Part shown: positions 17,684 through 25,589 of the stretch, one piece after another
How positions within the stretch are numbered: the stretch's first letter is position 1
How the letters are laid out: each line of letters starts with the position of its first letter
Assembly: GCF_028688295.1 (NCBI RefSeq)
Contig: NZ_JAQTYM010000010.1
Location: 1 to 42,614 of the forward strand
Origin: Sulfuricurvum sp.
Lineage (GTDB): Bacteria; Campylobacterota; Campylobacteria; Campylobacterales; Sulfurimonadaceae
Direction: 5' to 3'
Length of the DNA stretch: 42,614 bases
Translations under genes and position numbers: made by a program
Notes under the pieces: model-generated
The model's input: the letters and a program-made list of their open reading frames with translations, nothing else
Told to the model about the DNA's origin: nothing
Databases searched by the model: none

Positions 17684-18694
17684 TTATTTATGATTTAGTT
17701 TATTATATCTTTGACATCCTGCTTCGTCATCTAAAGCACATGCTTTACTATAAAATTTTAATGCTTCTTGTTGATTAATCTCTACTGCTTTGCCGTGTTC
17801 ATATATAATCCCGAGCTTTGTACACCCTTTGGCACTTCCTTCATTACATGCTTTTGTATATAATTCTAATACCTTAACAGCATCTTGTTTAACACCTATG
17901 CCATTTTCATAAAGATTTCCAAGAAGTACACACCCTGTTACTTCACCACCATCACAAGCTTTTGTATATCGGTCTGCAGCTTGATAGTAATCTTGTTTAA
18001 CTTCTGCTCCTTTTTCATACATAATACCAAGAAAAGTACATCCAGTAACATCTCCTCCATCGCAGGCTTCTGAAATTAATTTTTCTGCTTTAACACGATC
18101 TTGTTTAATTCCAGCACCCATCATATACATTATACCAAGTCCTGAACATCCTTCCATCGTTCCAGAATCACAAGATTGTTTAAATAGTTTTGCTGCTTTA
18201 GCTTGATCTTGTTTAATTCCTTTGCCAGACATATACATTGCTCCTAAATTAGCACAACCTAACATTTCTTTTTTTTCACAGGAATATGTGAATAGTTTTA
18301 CTGCACTAAAATAATCTTTATTAATACCTATACCTTTTATATAAGCATCCCCCAGTAAAGTACATCCAATAGCTTCTCTATTATCACATGATTTAGCATA
18401 TAGTTCTACAGCTTTAGAATGATTTTGTTCGACACCTATTCCTTTTGTATACATAGTCCCAAGATAAATACACCCTGAACTTTCACCACCGTCACATGCT
18501 TTTGTAAATAGCTCAATTGCTTTACTAAGATTTTGTTCAATATCTTTTCCATCTGCGTAATTGATTCCAAGCTGAGTACAGTCTAGTAACTTTCCACTAT
18601 CACATGCTTGTTTAAATTTAGAATTTTCTTGATTAATATCTGCATATCCAACAAACGAAATTGTCAAAAAGATGAATAAAAAAGTTCTAATCAT
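17684..18694 (-). CDS. Exported Cys-rich Sel1-repeat protein (Hcp-like)
   Basis: A signal peptide (MIRTFLFIFLTISFVGYA) precedes about 310 residues of tandem 36-residue Sel1/TPR-like repeats of the form ACDGGxxxGCxxLGxxYxxG followed by a D/A-x-x-A-x-x-L-x-x-KA helix. Nine CX7C cysteine pairs occur, one per repeat, as in Helicobacter cysteine-rich proteins, where each pair forms a disulfide. The repeats build a superhelical scaffold for protein or peptidoglycan-fragment binding; some Helicobacter members bind beta-lactams. It is periplasmic or secreted. The gene precedes the Mrr-like nuclease by 9 bases, an unusual pairing of an exported protein with a DNA enzyme. Repeat units are well conserved, implying recent expansion. 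Confidence 0.9.
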   Translation of the reverse strand: MIRTFLFIFLTISFVGYADINQENSKFKQACDSGKLLDCTQLGINYADGKDIEQNLSKAIELFTKACDGGESSGCIYLGTMYTKGIGVEQNHSKAVELYAKSCDNREAIGCTLLGDAYIKGIGINKDYFSAVKLFTYSCEKKEMLGCANLGAMYMSGKGIKQDQAKAAKLFKQSCDSGTMEGCSGLGIMYMMGAGIKQDRVKAEKLISEACDGGDVTGCTFLGIMYEKGAEVKQDYYQAADRYTKACDGGEVTGCVLLGNLYENGIGVKQDAVKVLELYTKACNEGSAKGCTKLGIIYEHGKAVEINQQEALKFYSKACALDDEAGCQRYNKLNHK

Positions 18695-18858
18695 TAATAA
18701 CCTTAAATATTTTTCTTTGATTTTACAATAAAGAGCCTATACACTACTTAAATAAAATCAAAAAAATTGATACCTATGTTGGCAAGTGATATTTCTTGCT
18801 TCAACGTATTGAGGGTGATGATGAGAGGTATTTGAATTAGTTAGAATAACACTAGAAA
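18695..18858. other. AT-rich intergenic spacer
   Basis: Contains the presumed upstream region of the exported Sel1-repeat gene. I see no ORF with a ribosome binding site and no clear terminator. Confidence 0.4.
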
Positions 18859-19332
18859 CTATTCAGCTTGTTTAGCCATTAGCTCAAGATTGTAGCATCC
18901 ATTTTTATTATCTAGTTTACAAGATTTAGTATAGAATTCTATTGCTTGCATATTATCTTCTTGAATTTGTTCGCCTGAATCATACATTACACCGAGAAGA
19001 TTACAAGATACACCATTCTTATCATTGCACGAAATCTCAAAATATTTTACAGAATTAATATAGTCTTCATTTGTATAAGCTTCAATAGCTTTTTCATAAT
19101 TTTCATCAAGAAAAATATATTTATAACCAATGTAAAATAGAAAAAACAATATACCAAGTATAAACAACACAACTGTAAATCCGATTTCTCCATCTTTATA
19201 TTCATCTAATTTCCATGTTTTTTTAAAGTCAATAAGATTTTGCTTTGCAGCTATTGATTGACGTTTATTAGATGATTCAGTCTTGAAATATTTTAGTTCT
19301 TCTTGATCAAGTGCCATGTTGATATTTCTCAT
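18859..19332 (-). CDS. Membrane-anchored Sel1-repeat protein
   Basis: The 157-residue product has about 47 cytoplasmic N-terminal residues, charged and rich in Lys/Gln/Asn. One membrane span follows at about 49-72 (IGFTVVLFILGILFFLFYIGY). The C-terminal part has a TPR/Sel1 repeat and two cysteine pairs (CNDKNGVSC and CKLDNKNGC) like those in the neighbouring exported protein. The Cys pairs and a positive N-terminus suggest that the repeat part is periplasmic. An alternative start is Met6 (MALDQEEL). It shares orientation and composition with the downstream Sel1-nuclease-RhuM genes, so all four may form one acquired module. The function is unknown. Confidence 0.75.
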   Translation of the reverse strand: MRNINMALDQEELKYFKTESSNKRQSIAAKQNLIDFKKTWKLDEYKDGEIGFTVVLFILGILFFLFYIGYKYIFLDENYEKAIEAYTNEDYINSVKYFEISCNDKNGVSCNLLGVMYDSGEQIQEDNMQAIEFYTKSCKLDNKNGCYNLELMAKQAE

Positions 19333-19510
19333 TAAATTTTAGTAGAAAAATATACAGCAAAAAGTCTTAATTTTTTAGTTATAAGACTCTCATAAGATAG
19401 CCGTATTCTTTGGCGTTAGGAGAAAAATCACTTTTTCAAAAATAATCATATATTTTTATCTGCTGTAATATAATAATAATTTAGCTTTTAAAGGGATCAC
19501 AGGGGAATAG

Positions 19511-19566
19511 ATTCCGTATCGAGTACGGAATGACGTGAAAGATGGATTCCCAATCTAGTTGGGAAT
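19511..19566. repeat. Tandem pair of palindromic intergenic repeats
   Basis: Two diverged copies of the same element lie 27 bases apart. Copy 1 is ATTCCGTA-TCGAG-TACGGAAT (19511-19531) and copy 2 is ATTCCCAA-TCTAG-TTGGGAAT (19546-19566). Each has a perfect 8-bp stem and a 5-base loop of form TCnAG, followed by GA(C/T)G. ATTCC...GGAATGA palindromes of this kind are a widespread bacterial intergenic repeat class. They mark the edge between the accessory genes and the mlaF-like operon and could also act as a weak terminator. Confidence 0.75.
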
Positions 19567-19576
19567 GATGGAGACG

Positions 19577-20329
19577 TTAATGAAATGCGATCGGCCCTAC
19601 AGAGCGTGCATGGATAAACTGCTGAACAACAGCATTGGGTGAATTTCTAAAACTCTCTTTATCACCTGCTTCGACAATCACACCGTCAAATAACATCGCA
19701 TAATTATCCCCCGCTTTAAAACTCTCAGCGATATCGTGACTGATAAGTACCGATGTCATCCCTATCTCATCACGCAAACGACAAATCATCTGAGTGATAA
19801 AATCACTCGTAACAGGATCTAAACCTGATGTCGGCTCATCATAGAGGATTACTTCGGGTTCAAGCGCGAGAGTGCGTGCTAATCCGACCCGTTTGCGCAT
19901 ACCGCCACTGAGTTCTTCGGGGTAGAGAGATTTGACGATTGCGGGGTCAAGCCCTACCATGGTGAGTTTTTCATCGATTTTATAATCGAGCTCTTTGGTA
20001 CTTAGGTTTTGGTGCTCAACCATGGGAAATGCGACGTTATCGCGGATGTTCATACTGTCGAAGAGTGCGCCGCTTTGGAATAAAAATCCAATTTTTTTAC
20101 GAAACTCACGCAAGGTCGATTCATCGGCATTATCAATCCGAGTTCCGTTATAGGTGATCGTTCCGCTATCGGGTTTGAGCAATCCCACCATGTGTTTGAT
20201 AATCGTCGATTTACCGCCACCTGATACTCCAAAAATAACAGTCGTTTTCCCCTGCTCAATCTCTAAAGTGACACCTTTTAAGATTTCACGTTTGCCGAAA
20301 CGTTTGGTGATGTTTTCAAATTTGATCAT
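19577..20329 (-). CDS. MlaF-like ABC transporter ATP-binding protein
   Basis: The 250 residues form an ABC ATPase: Walker A GVSGGGKST (34-42), Q-loop near FLFQSGALFDS (82-92), signature LSGGM (140-144), and Walker B ILYDEP (161-166) followed by TSGLDPVTSD. The FQSGALFDSM and LSGGMRKRVGLAR wording is typical of MlaF/Ttg2A, the ATPase of the phospholipid-transport system that maintains outer-membrane lipid asymmetry. The usual mlaE permease and mlaD genes are not beside it, so partners must be elsewhere if it works in Mla. The start overlaps the DUF4149-like gene's stop (ATGA). Confidence 0.85.
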   Translation of the reverse strand: MIKFENITKRFGKREILKGVTLEIEQGKTTVIFGVSGGGKSTIIKHMVGLLKPDSGTITYNGTRIDNADESTLREFRKKIGFLFQSGALFDSMNIRDNVAFPMVEHQNLSTKELDYKIDEKLTMVGLDPAIVKSLYPEELSGGMRKRVGLARTLALEPEVILYDEPTSGLDPVTSDFITQMICRLRDEIGMTSVLISHDIAESFKAGDNYAMLFDGVIVEAGDKESFRNSPNAVVQQFIHARSVGPIAFH

Positions 20330-20805
20330 CGTTTCACCGCCAACAGATAGGCTCTACGGCAAAAGAGGATTAATAACATCACTAACAGGATTTTAAAATC
20401 AATCTCACTCGCTTTGTGCAAGGCTTCAAACGACGAATCGATCGCCTCTTCACCGCGAGATTGATACTCTAAAATTTTCGGGGTATAAACAGCACTAAAA
20501 AGGAGTAATGTCGATAGAGAGCCTAATGCACTCAAAATGGAGACTTTATCGATTTGCATCACTTTGTAACGTGACACTTCATACACTGCGATCACAACCG
20601 CCATAAAATATCCCCAATAGCTAAATCGGTGGAATATCTCTCCCATAATTTTCCCCTCTTCGTAACGGGACAAAAGCGGCAAGGTTAGATAGATTTCAGA
20701 GTGAAAAACAACAGCCGCAACAAATACACCGAGTACCAAAACGGCACCCGCTGTCATAGCAATTAGTAGGAGGTAAACAACGTCAATAATAATCTTTTTA
20801 TTCAT
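20326..20805 (-). CDS. DUF4149-like integral membrane protein
   Basis: 159 residues with four predicted spans: about 7-32, 60-78, 88-108 and 135-152. The first span is followed by VVFHSEIYLTLPLLSRYEEGKIMGEIFHRF, resembling the DUF4149/TMEM205-like family, whose role is unknown. The start overlaps the prmC end by 8 bases and the stop overlaps the MlaF-like start, so it is embedded in the operon. It could serve as a membrane partner for the ATPase, but it is not an MlaE-type permease by sequence. Confidence 0.65.
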   Translation of the reverse strand: MNKKIIIDVVYLLLIAMTAGAVLVLGVFVAAVVFHSEIYLTLPLLSRYEEGKIMGEIFHRFSYWGYFMAVVIAVYEVSRYKVMQIDKVSILSALGSLSTLLLFSAVYTPKILEYQSRGEEAIDSSFEALHKASEIDFKILLVMLLILFCRRAYLLAVKR

Positions 20806-21631
20806 GCAAAGCCTTTAATACAAATCCTCGATCAAACGAGGCGTAATCAGTATAAAAATCCAAAGATTGTAGCGCAAAATTTTTAAGATACTCTTGTACT
20901 TTTGGTTTCTGATCAAAACCCATCTCACAGGCGAATAGTGAGATTTGACGAGCATACACTTCATCCAGCAATCTCTGAATAATCTCATCCCCTATCTCAC
21001 CACCGAACAGGGCATTTTGAGGCTCAAACGAGAGATTGCTTTCTAATTGCGCATCGTGAGCAATGTAGGGGGGATTGGAAACAAGAAAATCAATTTTTTC
21101 ATCAATGGATGAAAGTAAATCACCTTCTCGTAATTCAATTCGATCACTTAATCCGAATGTTTCAATATTACGTCGTGCAACTGCCAAAGCACGAGGTGAG
21201 ATATCGACAGCGATAAAACGGGCTTTGGGCAAATGCAGAGCAAGCATAATGGAGATAATGCCGCTTCCCACCCCTACCTCAACGATTCTAATCTCTTCAT
21301 CGATTGAGACACGTCTCAATACCTCATCGATCAGATGTTCGGTTTCAGGTCGAGGGATCAGAGCACCCTCATCGATATAAAACTCACGACTGTAAAAGCT
21401 AACGCAGTTGGTGAGGTATTCGAGGGGGACATTAGCGGAACGTTTCACTATCCATTCCAATAGTCTCGGATCATTATCGTCGATGAGATCGTCTTGGTGG
21501 GTGATAAAGTAGAGCTGATCTTTCTCCAAATAGGCTATGAGGAGAAGTTCGGCTTCACGGCGGGGAGATTCAACCACACCGCGCAAACGTTCGGTAATCT
21601 CGTCGTGGAGTTCTTTTAGTCTTTTGGACAT
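20798..21631 (-). CDS. prmC: Peptide chain release factor N5-glutamine methyltransferase
   Basis: SAM-dependent enzyme (HemK) that methylates the GGQ glutamine of RF1 and RF2, raising termination efficiency. 277 residues: an N-terminal helical domain with LIPRPETE at 91-98 (release-factor binding), SAM motif VEVGVGSGIISI at about 117-128, and the catalytic SNPPYI with NPPY at 186-189. The PPY loop is intact. The start lies inside the M48 protease gene (16-base overlap). Confidence 0.96.
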   Translation of the reverse strand: MSKRLKELHDEITERLRGVVESPRREAELLLIAYLEKDQLYFITHQDDLIDDNDPRLLEWIVKRSANVPLEYLTNCVSFYSREFYIDEGALIPRPETEHLIDEVLRRVSIDEEIRIVEVGVGSGIISIMLALHLPKARFIAVDISPRALAVARRNIETFGLSDRIELREGDLLSSIDEKIDFLVSNPPYIAHDAQLESNLSFEPQNALFGGEIGDEIIQRLLDEVYARQISLFACEMGFDQKPKVQEYLKNFALQSLDFYTDYASFDRGFVLKALHE

Positions 21632-22860
21632 GGATCGGCGTATCCCTCATTAGCATTCACATGGATATCGTATCCGAGCGCACGAAGCCGATCGACCACC
21701 GGCGGGTGTGTCGTATGAAAAAAGCGATAAATGGGATGAGAAAGGGGGAAGCTTTTGTTTTCTGCCACCAATTTTTTGAGGGCATTGACCAAATGTTCTG
21801 CTCCACCGAGTTCTGCTCCGGTGCGGTCGGCTTCATATTCGTTATGACGACTCATCAACCCCATTAACGGCATCATCACAAAACTGACTACCGGCAGGAG
21901 AAGGAGAAAAAGCATCATAATAATGTGGGGGCTTTGAGAAACACCCAGTTCCATATAAAGTGTTTCAGGAAGGTTGCCGAACAACGCGAACATTCCAAAA
22001 AGCATTGCCCCCACCATCGCGATATTTTTGTATAAATCACCGTGGGCAAAATGTCCCAGTTCGTGACCTAAAACAGCAACTAACTCTGCGGGGGTCAATT
22101 TTTGGATCAAGGTATCGAAAAGTACAACCCGTTTTGATTTACCCAATCCGCCAAAATAGGCATTTAAACGTGCATCGCGTTTACTCGCATCGCTGATAAA
22201 AACACCACTGCTTACAAAACCTGTTTTTGCCATCAACGCTTCGATCTGATCACGAAGTTCCGGATCTTCCAGCGGAGTTACTTTGTCAAAAAAGAGTGCA
22301 CGAATCGTCGGAAAAAACATATTGATAGCGATCACTACCGCCATAATAAAGGCAAAACTCCATAACCACCACAACGTACTTGAGGTGATGATCATCGATA
22401 CGATCCAAACCATCAAACTACCGATAATAAGTGTTAAAAGGGTACTAATTAGGGTATCTTTTACAAATTGTCCCGTTGTTGAGCGATTAAACCCGTATTG
22501 CGCATCGATTTTAAATTTCGTAATCCATCCAAAAGGGAGGCTTACTAAACCGTTGATTAAAATCAATCCCATTACGGCCCCGATGGTTTGTATAAGAGGA
22601 GTTTGAGAGACTAATGCAGAATCTAGCCATGCCATCATTCCCCCCATCCAAATGAGGAAAAGAGCGTATTCCACAAACGTCTCCATCATCCCGAGTTTCT
22701 CTTTTGCTACGGCGTAATTGGCCGCATCAAGATACTCACGCTCACCCATCAACACGGCACCTTTGCGTTTCATCTGATTAATATAGCCGATTTGCATGAC
22801 ACTAACATAGAGCCGTATAAGAATATAGAGCGTGTAGACACCGATAATAGTTGTAATCAT
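21616..22860 (-). CDS. M48 family (Ste24-like) membrane metalloprotease
   Basis: The 414-residue polytopic zinc protease has four N-terminal spans in about residues 1-190, then the catalytic HELGH at 266-270 (H266, E267, H270). A further hairpin of spans at about 277-335 is followed by EYEAD at 341-345, which provides the third zinc ligand E341 and D345. This is the Ste24/CAAX-protease arrangement. Bacterial members are thought to act in membrane-protein quality control. It heads the prmC/DUF4149/mlaF-like operon. Its ribosome binding site, AAGGA 6 bases before the ATG, lies within a small hairpin (AATTCC/GGAATT), which may modulate initiation. Confidence 0.93.
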   Translation of the reverse strand: MITTIIGVYTLYILIRLYVSVMQIGYINQMKRKGAVLMGEREYLDAANYAVAKEKLGMMETFVEYALFLIWMGGMMAWLDSALVSQTPLIQTIGAVMGLILINGLVSLPFGWITKFKIDAQYGFNRSTTGQFVKDTLISTLLTLIIGSLMVWIVSMIITSSTLWWLWSFAFIMAVVIAINMFFPTIRALFFDKVTPLEDPELRDQIEALMAKTGFVSSGVFISDASKRDARLNAYFGGLGKSKRVVLFDTLIQKLTPAELVAVLGHELGHFAHGDLYKNIAMVGAMLFGMFALFGNLPETLYMELGVSQSPHIIMMLFLLLLPVVSFVMMPLMGLMSRHNEYEADRTGAELGGAEHLVNALKKLVAENKSFPLSHPIYRFFHTTHPPVVDRLRALGYDIHVNANEGYADPCPKD

Positions 22861-22862
22861 AA

Positions 22863-22944
22863 AATTCCTTGGAATTCTGCCTCGCTAGAGGCAAGCTTCA
22901 GTGCCATAGCGGCAAGCGTAGCTTAACGGGGCTTTGCTCCGTTA
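22863..22944. repeat. Three consecutive inverted repeats in the M48 protease leader
   Basis: Hairpin 1: AATTCC-TT-GGAATT (22863-22876), which contains the protease Shine-Dalgarno on the minus strand. Hairpin 2: TGCCTC-GCTA-GAGGCA (22878-22893). Hairpin 3: TAACGGGGC-TTT-GCTCCGTTA (22924-22944), a 9-bp stem with one G-U pair. No T run follows on either strand, so it is not a typical terminator. It may be a dispersed palindromic repeat or an RNA leader structure. Confidence 0.6.
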
Positions 22945-22975
22945 GCGTTTTAAAATTTAAAGGGGGATTTTACCA

Positions 22976-23173
22976 TTATTTAACTGGAACTTTACCGATA
23001 CTTTCATTCACAAGAATCGTATCTTCTACTCCGCCATAAATTATTTTTGCCGTAACAAAAATAGCTCCTATAATCAAACCGCTGATAATAACAGCCCATA
23101 CAACCCGTTTTTTCGATCCTTTTAGAGTATCGTAGTCTTCGATCGAGCTAAGTGTTGGTTCATTGTCTTTCAT
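22976..23173 (-). CDS. Small single-span membrane protein, hypothetical
   Basis: 65 residues. An acidic N-terminus (MKDNEPTLSSIEDYDTLKGS) is followed by KKR, one membrane span at about 25-46 (VVWAVIISGLIIGAIFVTAKII), and a short outside tail. GGAG sits about 6 bases before the ATG (complement of ctcc). The function is unknown. It reads toward the M48 protease gene with about 115 bases of hairpin-rich spacer between, so it may be the first gene of that transcript. Confidence 0.6.
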   Translation of the reverse strand: MKDNEPTLSSIEDYDTLKGSKKRVVWAVIISGLIIGAIFVTAKIIYGGVEDTILVNESIGKVPVK

Positions 23174-23290
23174 GGGAAACTCCTCAAATTTAGGTTAAGA
23201 ATAGTAGCCATCTTATCCTATAATCGGTTAACAAATCACCCCTACTTTGACGATTTAAGTTTAAATATTGGTTTATTTTAACGTCAAACA

Positions 23291-25324
23291 TTACCAGCGA
23301 CCTTCTAGTGTTACGAGGAAATGGAAGCGAGAATTTTCGTTGTCGATTTGGGTTTCGCTCAGTACACCTGAGCTATAGCGTTTTGAAGTGGTTGTGATGC
23401 TCTCTTGGGTAATATTTTTGAGGTTAAGTCCCAACTTATAAGTAGAATCCAATCGCTTCTTAGCATATAGATCCAATGTTCCATACCCCTCTTGTGATTC
23501 TGCCACATCCCTCGCATCGATAGGATCATCATAACCGCTCACATACCGATAGGCCGCACCATAGGTCAAGCGATACGGTTCAAACCTATGATCAATCCCG
23601 ATGTTATAAATGTAATCGTTAGTCCCTTTTATGGTTCGTTTGACCCCATCAGTAACCAGTGAAGAGTTTTGAATCGTGGCATTAGCAAAAATCCCTAGCC
23701 CTTTTGTGTATGCATCGAGTGATTTTTTGAGCTCAAGTTCTAAACTCCACAGTTTCCCCTCTCCTGCATTTTCTGGGCGTTCTGTGTATCGCCCGGTTCC
23801 AGAATCGTACGTTGTAAGTTTTTCGATTTTATCACTAATATCACGGTAAAAACCTCCGATACTCACTATCCCTTTATCGTCAAAAAAGTGTTCATAACGG
23901 AGTTCGTAACTGATCGCTGACTCTTCTTTGAGATTCGGATTTCCACTCACATCGGGATGGTTAAGATCATTATCATCGAGAGAGCTGTCTAGGGACGAAG
24001 AGAGTTCACTCAAACGAGGTAATTTTACTGTTTTAGCAACACTCGCACGGAGGTTATCACTCTCACTCAGTTTATACAGAGCATGGAGCGAGGGGGCAAA
24101 ATAATCGATAGCAACACTCTGCTCAAAACGACGAAGCGAGTGCTCATATCGAATCCCCGGCGTTACGACCATATTTTCACCGATACTTATCTCATCTTGT
24201 AGGTAAAATGAACCTTTGTCTTCACGTAAATTTTGTTTATCCGCCGTGTCTAACACACTGTTAACATAGGTCGATACCTCATCATTTTGAGTCAAATGCT
24301 TGAGTTCAATACCGGTTTTGATGAAATGCTCATCGTATGCTTTTGAGTAACTCCCCTCGGTTCCGAATACCCGAAATGTCCCTTGGTCATTCTGTTCACT
24401 CTGCGTTGTTGCATCATCGGATCTCGTAATACCGTCTGAATCGTTCTCATGGTATTTGAGTTTCCACTCAACCAATTCGGTACCTGAGAGATTATGATTC
24501 CCTGAGAGTTTTGCCCAGATCATCAGAGCGTCCCCCTCATCGTTGTGCAGCAGGGTTTCATTGACACTGCCCATTCTGTTTTCGACACTCTCTTTTGTAT
24601 AATCGCTCCGATTGAGCGCTCCATCAAACATATATTTCTCTTTCGAAGTCGGTGCATAGATTAGTTTGGTATTGAGGCTAAGAGATCGGTAACGTGAATC
24701 GGTATCGGTGTTTTCATTATAACGCTCAGTTAGAGTGGAGGATGAATCATCCTGAGAGTTATCCGATAATGTCGTATTTACGAGATAGGAGAGCTTCCCC
24801 TTTTTTCCTTCATTTTGGACGAATACAGACGCCATCGGTTCACCCTCATACGCACCTGCGGTCACTTTCGCGATCGTTTTACCCTCAGATGAAGGTTTTT
24901 TGAGGACGATATTAACAATCCCCCCCATCGATTCAGCGCTGTGCTCGGCTGAGCCGTTGGTCATCACTTCGAGACGTTCGATCATATCGGGGGAGATATG
25001 TTCCAGTGGATTTCCCCGTTTCGTGCTTGAAACCTCCTCACCGTCGATTAACACTTTAGTGTACCCTTTTCCGGGAGCACCTTTTTTCCCTTTACCCTCA
25101 CTGATAGTGACACCGGGTGTCCGTTTGAGCATCTCTTGTGCATTCATATCACCATATTGTGCTAATTCTTCACCTTTTATGATACGTTTTGCTATGGAGT
25201 TATCTTTACGCTCCTCGATGACGCTATAGGTCTCTTCTACTGATATTTTATCGAGCTGAAGTATCTCTTCGGCACAAGCGAAAGAGAGGGTACAGGTGAG
25301 AAGTATGAGGGGACGGTAGAACAC
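23291..25324 (-). CDS. TonB-dependent outer-membrane receptor
   Basis: A 677-residue receptor for energised uptake of an iron chelate or similar ligand. I place the start at GTG 25324 because AAGGA lies 5 bases before it; this gives a compact signal peptide (MFYRPLILLTCTLSFACA). The upstream ATG at 25351 lacks such a site and lies in a hairpin. The plug domain covers about 35-150, with MLKRTPGVTISEGKGKKG, VLIDGEEV and IERLEVMTNGSAEHSAESMG, then GIVNIVLKKP. The 22-strand barrel ends in the aromatic-terminal FHFLVTLEGRW. It is preceded by the HemP-like gene and an OprD-like porin in the same orientation with a Fur-box-like site upstream, so iron or heme is the likely substrate. Confidence 0.92.
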   Translation of the reverse strand: MFYRPLILLTCTLSFACAEEILQLDKISVEETYSVIEERKDNSIAKRIIKGEELAQYGDMNAQEMLKRTPGVTISEGKGKKGAPGKGYTKVLIDGEEVSSTKRGNPLEHISPDMIERLEVMTNGSAEHSAESMGGIVNIVLKKPSSEGKTIAKVTAGAYEGEPMASVFVQNEGKKGKLSYLVNTTLSDNSQDDSSSTLTERYNENTDTDSRYRSLSLNTKLIYAPTSKEKYMFDGALNRSDYTKESVENRMGSVNETLLHNDEGDALMIWAKLSGNHNLSGTELVEWKLKYHENDSDGITRSDDATTQSEQNDQGTFRVFGTEGSYSKAYDEHFIKTGIELKHLTQNDEVSTYVNSVLDTADKQNLREDKGSFYLQDEISIGENMVVTPGIRYEHSLRRFEQSVAIDYFAPSLHALYKLSESDNLRASVAKTVKLPRLSELSSSLDSSLDDNDLNHPDVSGNPNLKEESAISYELRYEHFFDDKGIVSIGGFYRDISDKIEKLTTYDSGTGRYTERPENAGEGKLWSLELELKKSLDAYTKGLGIFANATIQNSSLVTDGVKRTIKGTNDYIYNIGIDHRFEPYRLTYGAAYRYVSGYDDPIDARDVAESQEGYGTLDLYAKKRLDSTYKLGLNLKNITQESITTTSKRYSSGVLSETQIDNENSRFHFLVTLEGRW

Positions 25325-25341
25325 AGTAATCCTTGGAAATG

Positions 25342-25357
25342 CGGTGCACAAGCACCG
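25342..25357 (-). promoter_or_regulatory. Hairpin before the TonB receptor start
   Basis: CGGTGC-TTGT-GCACCG forms a 6-bp GC-rich stem. It lies between the HemP-like stop (25359) and the receptor's AAGGA site. It lacks a T run and may set translation or message processing within the operon. Confidence 0.4.
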
Positions 25358-25358
25358 A

Positions 25359-25588
25359 TTATTTGATGAGAATTAGCTTATTGCCTTTGGTAATTCTCAG
25401 GGTATATATCTCATTGCCGTGAACGATACGGATTGCATTATCGTTTTAAACAGCATTTTTGACTCTATAACAATGCCATTATACTCTGATGAAGATGACG
25501 AGACGATTACTTGCTCATCTTTTAACATGCACATCCACTCCGTACAAGACGGTGAGTTGGAGCAATAGTATTTTCTAGCATTATTCAT
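25359..25588 (-). pseudogene. hemP: HemP-like hemin uptake protein with apparent frameshift
   Basis: The minus-strand frame ending at 25359 reads DNAIRIVHGNEIYTLRITKG then NKLILIK and a stop. This is the HemP signature (I.H.G..Y.LR.T...KLIL.K). That frame has no start and is blocked by a TAA just upstream. The preceding part, ending SKMLFK, lies in the other frame, from ATG 25588 or more likely the internal ATG 25528. One extra A in the AAAA run at 25444-25447 would join them as ...IESKMLFKNDNAIRIVHG. HemP proteins are about 50-70 residues, which fits the internal start. It lies between the porin and the TonB receptor. It is a real frameshift mutation, a sequencing error, or slippage during expression. 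Confidence 0.7.
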
Positions 25589-25589
25589 C

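Noticed and set aside
25325-25351. ATG 25351 as start of the TonB receptor
   Set aside because: No ribosome binding site, and it falls inside a hairpin. GTG 25324 has AAGGA at ideal spacing and yields a clean signal peptide.
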